From positions 5,994 to 69,993 of the forward strand of contig JNVV01000035.1 of the NCBI GenBank assembly GCA_000733355.1: 64,000 nucleotides of DNA, written 5' to 3'. The first letter of the stretch is position 1. Every line of letters starts with the position of its first letter. Positions 1 to 10,540 of this stretch are shown here, piece after piece. The DNA is from Falciphora oryzae (Eukaryota; Ascomycota; Sordariomycetes; Magnaporthales; Magnaporthaceae). The notes below the pieces were generated by a model. The model ran no database searches. It had not been told where the DNA came from and worked only from the letters and a program-made list of their open reading frames with translations. The position numbers and the translations under genes were made by a program.

Positions 1-131
1 CCTGTTCCACCCACTAAGCTTGGGGCCCCGACAGCGCTATTTATAGCGCCTGTCAGGGCCCAATCCAACTAACCGAGACCCTGCTGGCCACTGTGACTGC
101 GCTGCAAATCCCCGATTTGACCTCCCAATAT
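1..131. other. Unassigned left edge with a strong hairpin
   Basis: No coding frame is recognisable before the Gypsy reverse transcriptase begins. Positions 22-61 form a long imperfect hairpin: the arms read GGGCCCCGACAG-CGCTA and its near complement around the loop TTTA (41-44). The usual protease and N-terminal RT sequence of a Gypsy element is not seen here, so the element may be truncated or rearranged at about 130. Confidence 0.4.
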
Positions 132-140
132 TAATAGTTC

Positions 141-2655
141 GTGCCAAAGAAAAACGGAAAGGAGCGGATATGTATCGATTACCGACCGTTAAACGAAGCA
201 ACCATTAAGGATCGATATCCTTTGCCTTTTATCGACGAGCTACGGGATAAGCTTAGCAAAGCCAAATATTTTACGGCTTTGGACTTACGCAAAGCTTATG
301 GCCTGCTACGGATCAAAAAGGGTCAGGAATGGATAACAGCTTTTCGGACGAGATTCGGGGTTTTCGAGTTTTTGGTAATAACTTTCGGGCTTACCAATGC
401 GCCAGCTACATTCTAGCGGATAATCGACCACGTATTGCGAAAGTACTTCGATATTTTTGTCCTCGTATATTTGGACGATATCCTAATTTTTTCGGGAACA
501 CTGGAAAAATATGAGGAGCATGTGCATAAGGTGCTGCAAAAGCTGCAAGACGCTAAGCTCCTAGTTAACCCAGAAAAATGTGTATGGCATACGCAGGAGG
601 TCGTTTTCCTGGGTTTTGTCATTACACCCGGAGAAGTTCGCATGGACCCTAAAAAGGTGCGCGAGGTTAAGGAATAGCCTGTACCTACAAACGTTAGGGA
701 GGTCCGAAGCTTCCTAGGGTTTATAAACTTTTACCGACGGTTTATCCGCGACTTTAGCAAAAAGGCTGCACCACTTACGAATTTTACCAAGAATAATACC
801 TAGTTCCATTGGGGGAAATAAAAACAAGAAGCTTTCGAGCTATTGCGGATAGCCGTTTCGTAAGAACCAGTTTTAGCTATGCTAGACCCAGACAAACCTT
901 TTGAGGTAGAAACCGATGCGTTAGATTTCGCAATCGGGGGACAATTCGGACAAAGAGACGAGCAAGGAAGGCTGCACTTTTGCGCCTTCTTTTTACAAAA
1001 ACTTAATGGACTTGAGTTGAACTACCAGATCTATGATAAGGAGCTCTTCGCTATTATTAGGGCGTTAAAAGAATGGAGACCTTACCTGTGTGGAGCAAAG
1101 CATCAAGTTGTGGTGCATACGGACCACAAAAACCTATTACATTTCACTACCAGCAAAAATTTGAACAAGCGGCAGATCCGGTGGAGTGAGTTCCTCCAGG
1201 ATTATAATATCCGGATCGAATACCGCAAGGGATCGGAAAACGGACGGGCGGACGCCCTTAGCCGCCGATCAGACCACGAGGTTGATATTCCAAAGGAAAC
1301 TCGTGTGATATTCGCCTAGGGCCTAGACGGATTTCTGGTTCCGGCGTAGCGGGTACTAGCAAAAACAGCTAGGCAAGAGGAATGGACTTTTGAAAGGATT
1401 TAGCAAATCCACGGGCAGTTGGCCTATGGCCACCAGGGAGTGACCAAAACATGGAAAAGGCTACGATAATACCACGGGTTTGTCGGAACTCGAGCCGAAG
1501 TACAGGAAGCAATTAAGGATTGTGAAAGCTGCGCAAAGAACAAAGCTAGCCGACATAAGCCTTATGGGTTATTGCAACCTTTGCTAGCGCCTAGCGAGGC
1601 ATGGCAATATGTTATAGCAGATTTCGTCGTTAAGCTACTAAGGTTAAAAGAGCCCCTAACGAATGTTTGTTATAATAACATCCTAGTAGTAATGGATAGG
1701 CTTACCAAATATGCCTTATTTTTACCCTATAAGGAGGCAAGCGATGCTACGGAGTTAGCGTACGTTTTTATCCGGCATGTGATCGTAGAGCACGGAGTGC
1801 CAGAGCACATCGTTACGGATAGGGATAAGCTGTTTACAAGCAAGTTTTAGCGCGCGCTCGTATCCAAATTGGGAGCCGAGCACGCCTTGTCAATAGCGTA
1901 CCACCCGGAAACAGACGGACAGACCGAACGAACGAACCAAACTATGGAATAGTACCTTCGCTACTACGTCAACTATAGACAGACGGACTGGGTACAACTG
2001 CTTTTTATAGCGCAGTTTGCGTACAACAGCTTAGAATACGAAAGTACGGGGACCACACCGTTTTTTGCAAACTACGGGTATACACCTACGGTGTACGGAG
2101 AACCCAGGGCAGGACCATATGCCCTAGTAGCAGAAATCCAGGTGACGGAGCTTACTAAGCTGCACAAAAATTTCCAAATAAAGCTCGAGGAGCTACGGTA
2201 ACGAATGGCCACGCAAGCCAACAAGAAAAAGATCGAGGGACCGACCTTTAAGGAGGGGGATAGCGTTTATCTTTTACGCCGCAATATCAAAACGAAACGA
2301 CCAAATGACAAGCTAGATCATAAAAAGCTTGGGCCGTTTAAGGTGAAAAAGGTGGTATCAAACGTTAACTACGAACTACAACTCCCCCCAACTATAGAAA
2401 TCCACCCAGTTTTTCACGTCTCTTTGCTAAAACCAGCACCGCCTGGTACAGAGAGCAACGAGTTAGTGGAAGTCGACCCAGACCAAAAATAGGAGGTCGA
2501 AGAAATACTCGACGAAAGAAGGCACTACCGCAAGCGGCAGTACCTCGTTAAATGGGCAGGATTCAGCCACGAACACAATACGTGGGAAAACGAAACGAAC
2601 CTTGGGAACTGTCAGGAAGCGCTAGCGGAGTACCAGCGGGAGCGCCTGGCAAAAG
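141..2655 (+). pseudogene. Gypsy-1 pol pseudogene: RT, RNase H, integrase, chromodomain
   Basis: The RT opens with [20 protein letters not shown] and keeps the catalytic YLDD (about 469-480). RNase H (about 879-1280) keeps ETDALDFA, YDKELFAI and HTDHKNL. The integrase (about 1400-2200) keeps the Asp of ADFVVKL, the second Asp of VTDRDKLFTSKF and the Glu of DGQTER, so the DDE triad is readable. A chromodomain follows at about 2490-2630 (YLVKWAGFSHEHNTWE), which in related elements binds methylated histone H3 tails and steers insertion. The frame is broken by TAG or TAA, for example at 414, 675, 1848, 1950 and 2490, mostly where Gln is expected. It is therefore an inactivated copy, with transitions as the main damage. 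Confidence 0.9.
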
Positions 2656-2660
2656 GTTAC

Positions 2661-2661
<1 letters not shown>

Positions 2662-2704
<43 letters not shown>
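2662..2704. repeat. Poly-A tract, 43 A
   Basis: An uninterrupted run of 43 A follows directly after the chromodomain coding region (the frame continues as poly-Lys). It is long for a unique sequence and is probably a slippage-prone microsatellite. It could also mark a retroposed junction. Confidence 0.9.
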
Positions 2705-2711
<7 letters not shown>

Positions 2712-2716
2712 GCCAA

Positions 2717-2749
2717 GGAACCAACCGCCGGAGTTCGACAATTGGTTCC
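2717..2749. repeat. Short hairpin GGAACCAA/TTGGTTCC
   Basis: Perfect 8-bp arms (2717-2724 and 2742-2749) enclose a 17-nt loop, between the poly-A tract and the tRNA-like sequence. Confidence 0.6.
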
Positions 2750-2757
2750 CTAGCGAC

Positions 2758-2828
2758 GGTTTTGCCGGGATTCGAACCCGAAACCTCGGCAAAAGAAGCC
2801 AAAGCTACACCCAATATGCCATAGGACC
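2758..2828 (-). tRNA. tRNA-like sequence, anticodon CTT, inside Gypsy-1 (degenerate acceptor stem)
   Basis: Read on the minus strand from 2828, it shows an A-box-like TGGCATATTGGG, an anticodon arm with a 5-bp stem (TTGGC/GCCGA) and loop TTCTTTT giving anticodon CTT (nominally Lys), and a T arm with an exact B-box (GGTTCGAATCC). Total length is 71 nt, normal for a tRNA. The acceptor stem pairs only partly (GGTCCTA against CAAAACC), so it is probably a decayed tRNA gene or a tRNA-derived sequence. There is no immediate oligo-T terminator downstream on its strand. The body does not look like the fungal tRNA-Lys I know. Confidence 0.5.
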
Positions 2829-2863
2829 TAAAAAAGTTGTTAGGAATTCCACGACTTACCCGA

Positions 2864-3424
2864 TTAAAGAAAAATACCTAGGTCGAAGGCAGGATTGACC
2901 TCGGGACCCGGCCAGTTTAAAAAGGAAAGCGACAGCGGAGGAAAGGAAGGGGCAAATAGGGCAAAAGGCGCAGTAAAGGCCTGCGTAGCAGCTTTTTCGG
3001 CCTCCTCCCGCTTAATCCGCTCCAGCTTTTCCAAACTATCGATACCCCGACGTATCGCACGCATTTTTTTTTCCAACCACACCTTTTTCTGTTTTCGCAA
3101 ACGTTCTATTTTTGCGTTAATGAGGCGACGCTCCTCTTTAGCAGCCTCCAATTCAGCTTTACGTTGTATGAACTGATGCTAAAGCTTCTAAAGTTGTGCA
3201 AGCGAAAGGCCCAGTACGTCGCAGCGGGAACGGCCTTAACGGACACACTCTACGCATCGGGAAAAGTTTTAAGGAGAAACCTCGCAACAGGAACGACCTA
3301 GGGCCTCGCAAAAAGAACAGGAAGGCATTTCAATTGAAAAAAAAATGAGGGCGGCAAAGAGGTTGTCGCGACGAACAGTCGAACGCGCAACAAAAGTTTT
3401 TCGTTTCTGCACCCGATCCGACAT
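2864..3424 (-). pseudogene. Antisense Cys-rich/coiled-coil gene of Gypsy-1 (pseudogene)
   Basis: One minus-strand frame runs from an ATG at 3424 to 2864 (187 codons), lying between pol and the 3' LTR and opposite to pol. From the internal Met at 3328 it has Cys in the pattern C-x2-C-x6-CC-x9-C-x2-C-x7-C (CSFCE..., RCVECVR.GRSRCDV). A charged, helical, probably coiled-coil segment follows (LEAAKEERRLINAKIERLRK, KVWLEKKMRAIRRGID). Four in-frame stops (TAA, TAA, TAG, TAG) fall where Gln is plausible, so the frame was once open. Similar short Cys-rich proteins occur with fungal mobile elements; I do not know their function. A zinc-binding, nucleic-acid-interacting role is inference from the Cys pattern. 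Confidence 0.65.
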
Positions 3425-3521
3425 TTTGTCAAAAACAAGGGGATAGGAAATGGCAAGGAAGGAAAGTACTTACTACTAACAGAAGGAAGGGATAGCAGAT
3501 ATAGCCAAAGGGATTTGGCCT

Positions 3522-3537
3522 AAAAAAGGGGACCTAA
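3522..3537 (+). other. Polypurine tract of Gypsy-1
   Basis: AAAAAAGGGGA lies directly upstream of the LTR start at 3538. This is where plus-strand DNA synthesis is primed in LTR elements. It confirms that this LTR is the 3' LTR of a plus-strand element. Confidence 0.7.
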
Positions 3538-3647
3538 TGTTACAACCATATAGGTGGCGGGGACAGGAGGCCTGGGTCAAGCCCCGGGAAGGAAGCACCC
3601 TCAACCCCGCACTTGGAAAAGGAAAGGTCACGTGGAAGGACACGTGA

Positions 3648-3791
3648 CCTTAAGGTGATATGTTTGATATGCGACATAGTAGATATAGCACAGGACCTTA
3701 AGGTGATATGTCTAATATGTGATATAGCAAACATAGCACAAATCCTTAAAGTAATATGTCTAATATGCGACATAGCAGACATAGCACAGAT
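3648..3791 (+). repeat. Tandem repeat, 3 x 48 bp, in the Gypsy-1 LTR
   Basis: Three units begin with CCTTAARGTRATATG at 3648, 3696 and 3744, upstream of the TATA box. Tandem units in this U3 position often carry enhancer or binding sites; that role is inference. Confidence 0.85.
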
Positions 3792-3808
3792 TGGGAAGGA
3801 CCAGGTCG

Positions 3809-3817
3809 TATATATAA
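3809..3817 (+). promoter_or_regulatory. TATA box of the Gypsy-1 LTR
   Basis: TATATATAA lies about 20 bp downstream of the last 48-bp unit, a good core promoter context for element transcription. Confidence 0.55.
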
Positions 3818-4021
3818 GGGAAAGGTTCTTCCACGGTTAGATAGCTTTGACTGAGGCATCGGCATCAGTTAACCTAAGTTAGCTCCAAGGTACCCCCTTG
3901 GGCAAGCAATCTAAGCTTCTGTCACCAGTTTCCCGGTTTCCCTAAAGCAACCCCTATCAAGTGTACTGTTCAGCACCCTCCCTAGGTGTCCTACCCTAGG
4001 AGCAGAGCCTGATTGTAACAT

Positions 4022-4144
4022 AATGACGATAAGGGAGGCGCGGTAAAAGATATAATGCTAGCCGGGTATCGTCGTTTTAGCGACGATTTCCTAGCTAGTA
4101 TCGCTTTTATAGGCGCTAATTACCGCCGTAAGCGCGGTATTTAG
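4022..4144 (+). pseudogene. C-terminal remnant of the Copia-A antisense gene
   Basis: The plus frame ends with LAGYRRFSDDFLASIAFIGA and the tail NYRRKRGI before TAG at 4142. It matches the C-terminus of the antisense gene of Copia-A2 (39681-39800, minus). Only about 40 codons remain because Gypsy-1 separated them from the rest. Confidence 0.85.
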
Positions 4145-4429
4145 CCCCCCCGCGCTTTAAAAAGCTTAAAAAGGAAAGGGAGAAGGAGGAAGGGAATAAG
4201 GAAAAAGAAAGGGAAAAGGAAAAGGATAACGTTTGCGGCTATAAAAGCCGTTTCTTATCTCTATTCGTCGTTTTTGGGCTACGACGCCCGTTTTTTATTT
4301 CCTGCTGCCGCCGCTGCCACCATTCCTGCGTTATTATTTTTTTTTTTTTTAAAAGGAAATGCATATTAGGTTACCGGGTGCTCGTTATCCTTTCGCCGCG
4401 CTTCCGTAACGTAATGCTTATGCTTGATG

Positions 4430-7400
4430 CTTAAACGCGCTTTTGAAATATTTTAAAGACAGCGTTATGCAATTTTAAAAGCGCCCTAAAATGCTTAAAC
4501 TTAGCCCTAGGTAAGGCCTTTGTTAAGCCGTTAGCGGGCATCTGCGAGGTTTCGAAATACGTCACTTCGAACGAGCTTTTTGCATGCTCCTAACGCAACC
4601 ATATGTTTTAAATATTAACGTGCCGGAACGCGGTAGCTATGCGGGCGTTATCCTAAACCACTAGGCGGATCGTTTGCTTATTATTACAAAAAATTTTCCA
4701 AGGCTCGCTAAACTCCAGCTGCACGTCCCGGAAAAGCCTTTTTAAAGCTATAATCTCCTTAGCCACCTTAGCGAGCGTCAAAAGCTTTGCTTTAATGGTT
4801 AAAATTGTTACGGTACTTTGCTTCCTTGCCTTCTAAATAACCGGCCCCCTAAACAAAAAAATGATAAACCCTTTTGAGGAATGCCTTATTTTTAGATCAT
4901 TTGCGTAGGAAGCGTTTCCCGCGATGCTTAAATGCTCGGTTTCCTAGCCGTGGCCGTATTTAATAGCCAGGAACCTCGTCCCATCCAAATATCTGATGGC
5001 TTAATCCGCGGCATCGTAGTACGCAAGCGAAGGGTTGGTCAAATGCTTAAAAAGCGCCGAAGCTGGTTATGCTGCGTCCGGTCGTACTATAATGGCGGTA
5101 TAAAGTATTAATCCTACTTTTTTTTAAAAATTTAAAACCTTTTACGCGGTAGCCGTGCCTAAATGCTTTAAAAGCTTTTCGGCTGGCATTAGCGTATTTG
5201 GGAAGGTAGATTTGTTGTTAAAGTTAAAGCGGCGGGTAATTTTGCTGATATAAAAGTCGTGCAATAGGGTAACTGTGCGTTCCTCCCTGTTACGTGTAAT
5301 CCTAATGCCTAAAAACCACTTTAAAGGTCCTTCGCGCATTTCGTACTTGTCCTTAAGCCCTTCGAGCATTTGGCGCGCTTTGCTTGCGTGCTTTTTACGG
5401 TAAAAAAGCACGATATCGTCGATATAAAAGATTAGGAAGACATAGCGTGCTTCGTTTATAAAAAAGCAGAGCTCGTTTACAGCCGCTTTTAGGCTAAATT
5501 CCTGCAGGGTTTTAGCTAACTCCTTGTACTAAAGTAACGGAAAGTCCCTTATCCCGTACAGGGTTTTTTTTAAGCGGGCAACGTATTTAGGTTTCGCAAA
5601 TCCGGGTGGGAATTTGACGTAAACTAGGTCGTAATTTGGACCGAGCTTTACGTATAAGAACGCGTTGCTTATATCCATTTATAAAGCTTCTAAATCGAAA
5701 TAGGCTATAATCGCTATTATAATCCGGAACGTCCGCGCAGCTAGTGTCGCCGCGTAGGTGCTTTTTAAGGAATTTAAAGGTTGCTAATCACCCTTAACAA
5801 CTGCCTTTGCTTTAAATTTATCGAGGTATCCGTTTTTATCGAATTTATAAGTAAAAACCCATTTGATATCGAGCGCTCGGCTAAAAGCATCGGATTTCGG
5901 TAGTTTAATCCAAATGCCTCTTTTTATAAACCCCGTTACTTCCGCTAATGCGGCTTTTTTAAACTGGGGTCCCAACGGGTGCTTATTAAGCTCCTTCCAA
6001 AACTTTGGGACGCTTTATAGTGCGTTTTTATATATCTTTTTGCCTGCTTGGTACTTAAGCCTATCCGCCGTTTTAAGGGTTAAGGCCGTAACGATCTCGT
6101 AAAGGGGACGGTGGCCTTTTTGACCCTTTGCTACCGCTTTTTAGTGATTAGGCAAAAACGTGCAAAAAAAGTTATCCTACCGTTATTTAAGCTCTTTTTT
6201 TTCATTAGGCCGATCCGCAAGTTCCTTGCCATTTAGCGTAGCGAATACGTAATTGATAAGGTTTTTTTATTGTTTGGCCTTTTTTTTTAGGGATTGTTCC
6301 TCTTTTAGCCTTTATTTCCTCGCCGCTTTAAAAGCCTTTTCGGATTGTTAGGCGGTTGGCATTTGGAAAGCAGGTCGCGCTTGCGCCGGTGCTCGCGAAG
6401 CATTCGTTTGTTATTATAGCGCGGGCGGGAAAGGTTGCTGTTGTTCCTTAACAATTGGTGGTAGTTAATCGGTTCGGACTACTATCGTATTTCGGATTTC
6501 CAGGCTTTCGTCGGGCTTTGGAGTGCTTGGTTGGTGCTTCCGCGCATCCGAGTATTGTGAAAGGGAGCGCGTTATAGAAAGCGAGCGCTAACGCCCCCTT
6601 AGCGCCTTATCCTCGTCACCCCCCAGGTCGGCAGGGCCACCCCTTGTTTCGCCGGGGCCGCTATTGAAGTTATTATTTAACTTTCAATTGCGCACCGGCT
6701 CCTTTGCTTGGCTGCCTTTTGAAGCATCTAAAGTCGAGATTCTTTGCGCGGCCTGACGTCGCACGTTTACGGCGTCTTCCGCGACTTTCTAAGCCAGTCG
6801 TGCAACCTCCTTTGCGGGAGGTTGGTCGTCGACGATCTCTTTTGGCACCTCCACCCCCGAATTTTGACCCGGATGTTCGGTTACGGTGGTGGTTGCTTTT
6901 GGCGCTTCCGTTTCCAAAAGGCTAAGTGCATCTGCAAGTCCTTTTCGGGACCAGAAAGGCTTGTCCTGCTCGTCTGTTGTTAAAAGCATCTCGTATATTT
7001 CCGGAGCAACAGGAGGCTCTTTTTCCAGTCCTTTAAAAAAGGTTCCTTTATCAAAACGCACGTCGCGGGACATTAAAATGCGTGCCTTGCTCGGTACCCA
7101 GATCCTGTAAATATAAGAGGCCTTGTAGCCAATTAGGTATCCGACGTGCCCGCGCGGCTGCACCTTAAACTTTGTGCGCATGTTGTTTTTCGCTCGTTGA
7201 GGATCGAGAACGTATGCTCGGTACCCGTAGGCGTAAATGCCGTCCTAGTTAGGGCGTAAATCCGCTTTTAACCCTTTAACGAGCTTTAGGGTGTAGTGAC
7301 GGAAATAGCCTTTAAACTAAGCGAGTATAACCTCGTTGGGAGAGCGCATGCCTTTAAAGGACGAGGGGCTCATGTTTTTAAGCCAAATAGCCGCGTGAAC

Positions 7401-8620
7401 GGCTTTTGGCTAAAGATCTTCCGGGAGGTTGGCATTTTGTCGTATGCGTATCGAGCGTGTAACGACGTTTTGCCCTGCTCGCTTTATTTTGCCATTGGGT
7501 TCGTAAGTATCTGGCGGTAGGTTTTCCAGCTTGATACCCATGGATTTGCATCATTTTTGATACTATGTTTTCCCTTTATGCGCGATCAGGGTTGGCTCGT
7601 TATTATGCCGGAAAATGGCGACCTTTAGACCGTACTAACGGGCGACCTAAGCTTTCCAATTGATTAGTAAGGGCGTAAGTTTATCAGCACTTTTGCCGGA
7701 TATCGTATACCCTTAAAGCTTGCTACTAAAGTCGTTTTTTAGTAGTAGAAGGACCTTTTGTTTATTTCCGCTGGATGGAAAGTGGAACAGGTCCAGCCAG
7801 ACTTTCCAAAAGGGCTTAGGGGCTGGGTCCATCCGGCGTCGAGAGATAAGCGCTTTGGCATGCGTTATTGCGCAATCTTCGCACTCGATTTGTCGTATCC
7901 CTTTAATCCGTACATTCCGAGCGCTTTAAACCATAGCTTCGAGTGCTTGTTAACTTAAATGCCCACTCCGTAAGTGCCATAGGTGTGCCGTATCTTCCCT
8001 AAGTTTGGTATAATCGATGCTAAAGCGCTAAATCGGATTAGCGCGCACTTGCCGAAAATATTTGCTGCGTATGGCCATTACGAGCTTAGGTAAGGATTGT
8101 TCGAGTGCTTTTAAAGCACGACTGTAGGAGGAAAAGTGCTTGTATTCGAAAAAAACAACATTGCTTTTACGTTTTAACTGCCTAACGAGGAGGCTCGAAT
8201 CCAAGGGTCCTATACGCAAAGTGCAATTTAAGCCATAAAACCAAACGCCTGCAGCCTTAAACCTCGCCTCGGAAATGATATTAACGTAAAAACCATCTAC
8301 AAATGCGACGTCGTTAAACACTAGGTCCTTGTCGCCGAAAAGCGATCCTTTGAAAGTGCGCTTTCCTTTGCCCAATATCGGGAGTGTTTAGGTACCGCAT
8401 TTTACGGTTTCGCTACCGTCGCTCGGTATAAAGGATTTTAGGTCCAGCTTATCGATAGAGTTAACCAGATGCACTATACCGCAGTTATTTAAAAGCGTGC
8501 TGTACTAATGCGCGTTATGCACCGGGCTGATCGTTAAGTATACCGCATTCGCGTTGCTAATGTTTTCGAAAATTGCCGCGTTAATATGGCTCGGTTTGGG
8601 CTAGTTTTAGTTGCTTCCTA
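4430..8620 (-). pseudogene. Copia-A1 pol pseudogene: protease, integrase, RT, RNase H
   Basis: On the minus strand: the post-protease segment (8375-8028, GSLFGDKDLVFNDVAFVDGF), the integrase C-terminal region (7181-6789, QPRGHVGYLIGYKASYIYRI), the RT N-terminus (5975-5784, IKWVFTYKFDKNG) and the RT palm/thumb (about 5430-5142). The catalytic motif reads YIDD where Copia-A2 has YVDD. The RNase H part (5100-4430) is barely readable. Dozens of TAA and TAG interrupt it. The IN-before-RT order is diagnostic of Copia. Confidence 0.85.
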
Positions 8621-8631
8621 AACTTTGTTAC

Positions 8632-9023
8632 TGTTCGTGGCACGCCGATATCGATATCAGCCGGTTGGGGTGAGAAGGCTTTGGTATATTCTGTGTATCC
8701 AAAGTCGTCTGTCTTCTAGAAACAACGGAAGGGCTCCTCGTGCGAGCCCTCTAGATACATATATCCCAATCACGGAAGCCGCGGGGTGCGGTCGTCCAAG
8801 GCCAGTCCCGGTGCCGGGCCTGACTTGCGACTTGCACCGCCTCCGTGCATGACCGGTGATCTCCGTGCATGACCCGTGATCACCGTTCATGACCGGTGGT
8901 CCCCATTGCCGGTCCCTCCGTGTTAGAGAGGCGGGGCCTCTCAGTCCCGGAGTCCCTAGTCATTGGGGATTCCCCTTGCCCGTGCTTCTACCTGTCGTGC
9001 GACCTCTTGCTGCCCTTCCAACA
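8632..9023 (-). repeat. Solo LTR of the Copia-B family (392 bp) inside Copia-A1
   Basis: On the plus strand it reads TGTTCGTGGC...TTCCAACA and is flanked by the direct repeat GTTAC (8627-8631 and 9024-9028). It is the reverse complement of the 392-bp LTR at 57060-57451. Comparing Copia-A1 with the empty site in Copia-A2 (near 35190) confirms both ends. It is the product of LTR-LTR recombination after a Copia-B insertion in the gag/protease region. It carries two TCGTGCGA sites (near 8737 and 8996) and three 20-bp tandem units. Confidence 0.95.
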
Positions 9024-9028
9024 GTTAC

Positions 9029-10319
9029 TATTTCCCCCAATCGGAATTAGCAAAGCGATTAATCCCTAGCAGGGTCTTTTTAAAGCCTTTCTATTATGGC
9101 TTTTTAAATTCCTTTTTAATCGCTTTAACCTTTTGCTCGGTAAGGGGTTTGCCGCGCATTGCCGATTTTGTAAAGGCATATTGTATGGTCCAGCACCCTT
9201 TTGGCTTTTATAAGTGATTTTTGTAACTGGCCGGGCAATTGTATGTTTTGCCGTTACCCCTTTAAGATTTTCCGTTGCGTTAGGAACTTCCGTTTCCTTG
9301 TTTCGAATGCTCGTTAGGGGGTGCCGAACTTCCGCTTAAAGTTGTATAAACCGGGTTCCTTTTGCCCCCGATTTTCTAAATGGAGTTTCGGTATTAAAAT
9401 AAGCCGAATTGGTTAACTAGGGTTTTAAAAGTGTTGTTATTAGCACCGATTGCAAGGTCTTCGGCATAGCGCTTAGCCCAAAAGGCCTGGAAGCGCTCTA
9501 CGGCATCCAGGAATTTTAAAGCGCCGTTGGCACCTATGATTTAAGGGATCTGGTGGATTTGGGCCTGCCCGAAAGCGAAGTGGAAGTTAACGAACCACTT
9601 GTTAGTATCCGTCGTGCTTTTGGCTTTTTTAAAAGCGTTGTTATACTGCGCAATCACCTAATCGTTCGAAAGCGTTGTATTAGGAGCGAGCAACAACTGC
9701 AAATATTTAACTGTTCTTTTAAAAGAGGCCCACCTTTTAATATTTGCTTTTTATATAACTTCGGTAAAAACGGAGCGGTCGACAAAAGTAAACACCCATT
9801 TGGTAAGTGCTATAAGCTATTTATCGGGAACGTTCGCTTTATTGCTGGTTTTCTATGCTTATTGCGCATCCATAAAGCGTTTATTAAGCTCGTTTTAAGT
9901 GGCAAAAACCGGGTTTTTTAGTTCGGGATAAAGCTTTCCAGCCTTTTGTCCTTCCTCACCCCAGTTTTTAATGCACTAGTTCTTTCAATTTGGGTAAGCT
10001 CTTTCCAAACGAGCAGTCGTATCTCGTGCGCCTTAAGCGTGTTATCCCTATCCTCCCGTTGGATCTGCTCCAAAGTGGGAGGGTTAAAGTACGCTTGCTC
10101 GATATCCGGCTGCAAATCAGGGTTAACCTTATGCCAGATAGCGAGCATTTGGGCGTTTTGCCGGAAAACCGTAAACCATGTGTGCCATTGGTGCTTGTCC
10201 TGCAAAATCCCCGTAGGGAGCAAACTCGCATCGTTGTTTGATATGGTGGGTGCTTCTAACGCACTAGAAACGTCTTAGGGAGTGCTCGGGGAACGCCGGG
10301 GTTTTAGTGGAGGCGATAT
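9029..10319 (-). pseudogene. Copia-A1 gag pseudogene
   Basis: The best-preserved stretch is 10223-9918 on the minus strand (LLPTGILQDKHQWHTWFTVF, EIRLLVWKELTQIE), similar to gag of Copia-A2. The start codon corresponding to the ATG at 33905 reads ATA here (10319-10317). That G to A change is the complement of a CpA to TpA mutation. Many TAA and TAG follow. Gag would form the virus-like particle. Confidence 0.75.
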
Positions 10320-10525
10320 GGGCTAATGGTGGAGGTCCGAGACGGAGGTGGCGATAGCTTTAACGTCGGTAATCGGTAGGCTCGTAAGCGTGGAACGGGT
10401 GTTTTATACGGGCCTGCCGCGCACTGGTAAAGGTTTTTGTGTGTTTGATAAAGGTAGGTAAGCGGAGGTAAAAGGGGCAACTGCAATACAGCATTTAAAA
10501 TGCGAAAAAAAAAGGGGGTTTAAAA

Positions 10526-10540
10526 CGCCGGGCTCATAAC
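10526..10540 (-). other. Primer-binding site of Copia-A1 (initiator-Met half-tRNA type)
   Basis: Immediately inside the 5' LTR the minus strand reads GTTATGAGCCCGGCG. This is complementary to the anticodon stem-loop region of fungal initiator tRNA-Met (GGGCTCATAAC), not to the tRNA 3' end. Priming by a tRNA-iMet fragment is known for Drosophila copia and yeast Ty5. The identical site occurs in Copia-A2. Confidence 0.7.

Larger units (their letters stand above)
132..4020 (+). mobile_element. Gypsy-1: 3' part of a Ty3/Gypsy chromovirus-type LTR retrotransposon
   Basis: In plus-strand order the element holds reverse transcriptase, RNase H, integrase, a chromodomain, a 43-A tract, an antisense tRNA-like sequence, an antisense Cys-rich gene, a purine tract and the 3' LTR ending at 4020. 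The order RT-RH-IN is diagnostic of Ty3/Gypsy. Gag, protease and the 5' LTR are absent from the window. Sequence right of the LTR (4021 onward) is the inverted counterpart of sequence near 39800 in Copia-A2, so Gypsy-1 inserted into a Copia element. The expected TSD is TAATG (4021-4025), but the left flank is outside the window. Several Gln codons have become TAA or TAG. Confidence 0.9.
3538..4020 (+). repeat. 3' LTR of Gypsy-1 (483 bp)
   Basis: The ends are TGTTACAA...TTGTAACA, a perfect 8-bp terminal inversion with the canonical TG...CA. A purine tract sits on the left, and Copia-A sequence begins immediately on the right. It contains a 48-bp triplicate and a TATA box. Confidence 0.9.

Noticed and set aside
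2552..2824. ORFs with long poly-Lys or poly-Phe runs
   Set aside because: They only translate the 43-A tract.
2758..2828. A functional tRNA-Lys gene
   Set aside because: Acceptor stem pairs at about four of seven positions and the body differs from known fungal tRNA-Lys; kept only as tRNA-like.
2662..2828. SINE with poly-A tail
   Set aside because: The tRNA-like part is on the minus strand while the A-run is on the plus strand, so the tail would be on the wrong side.
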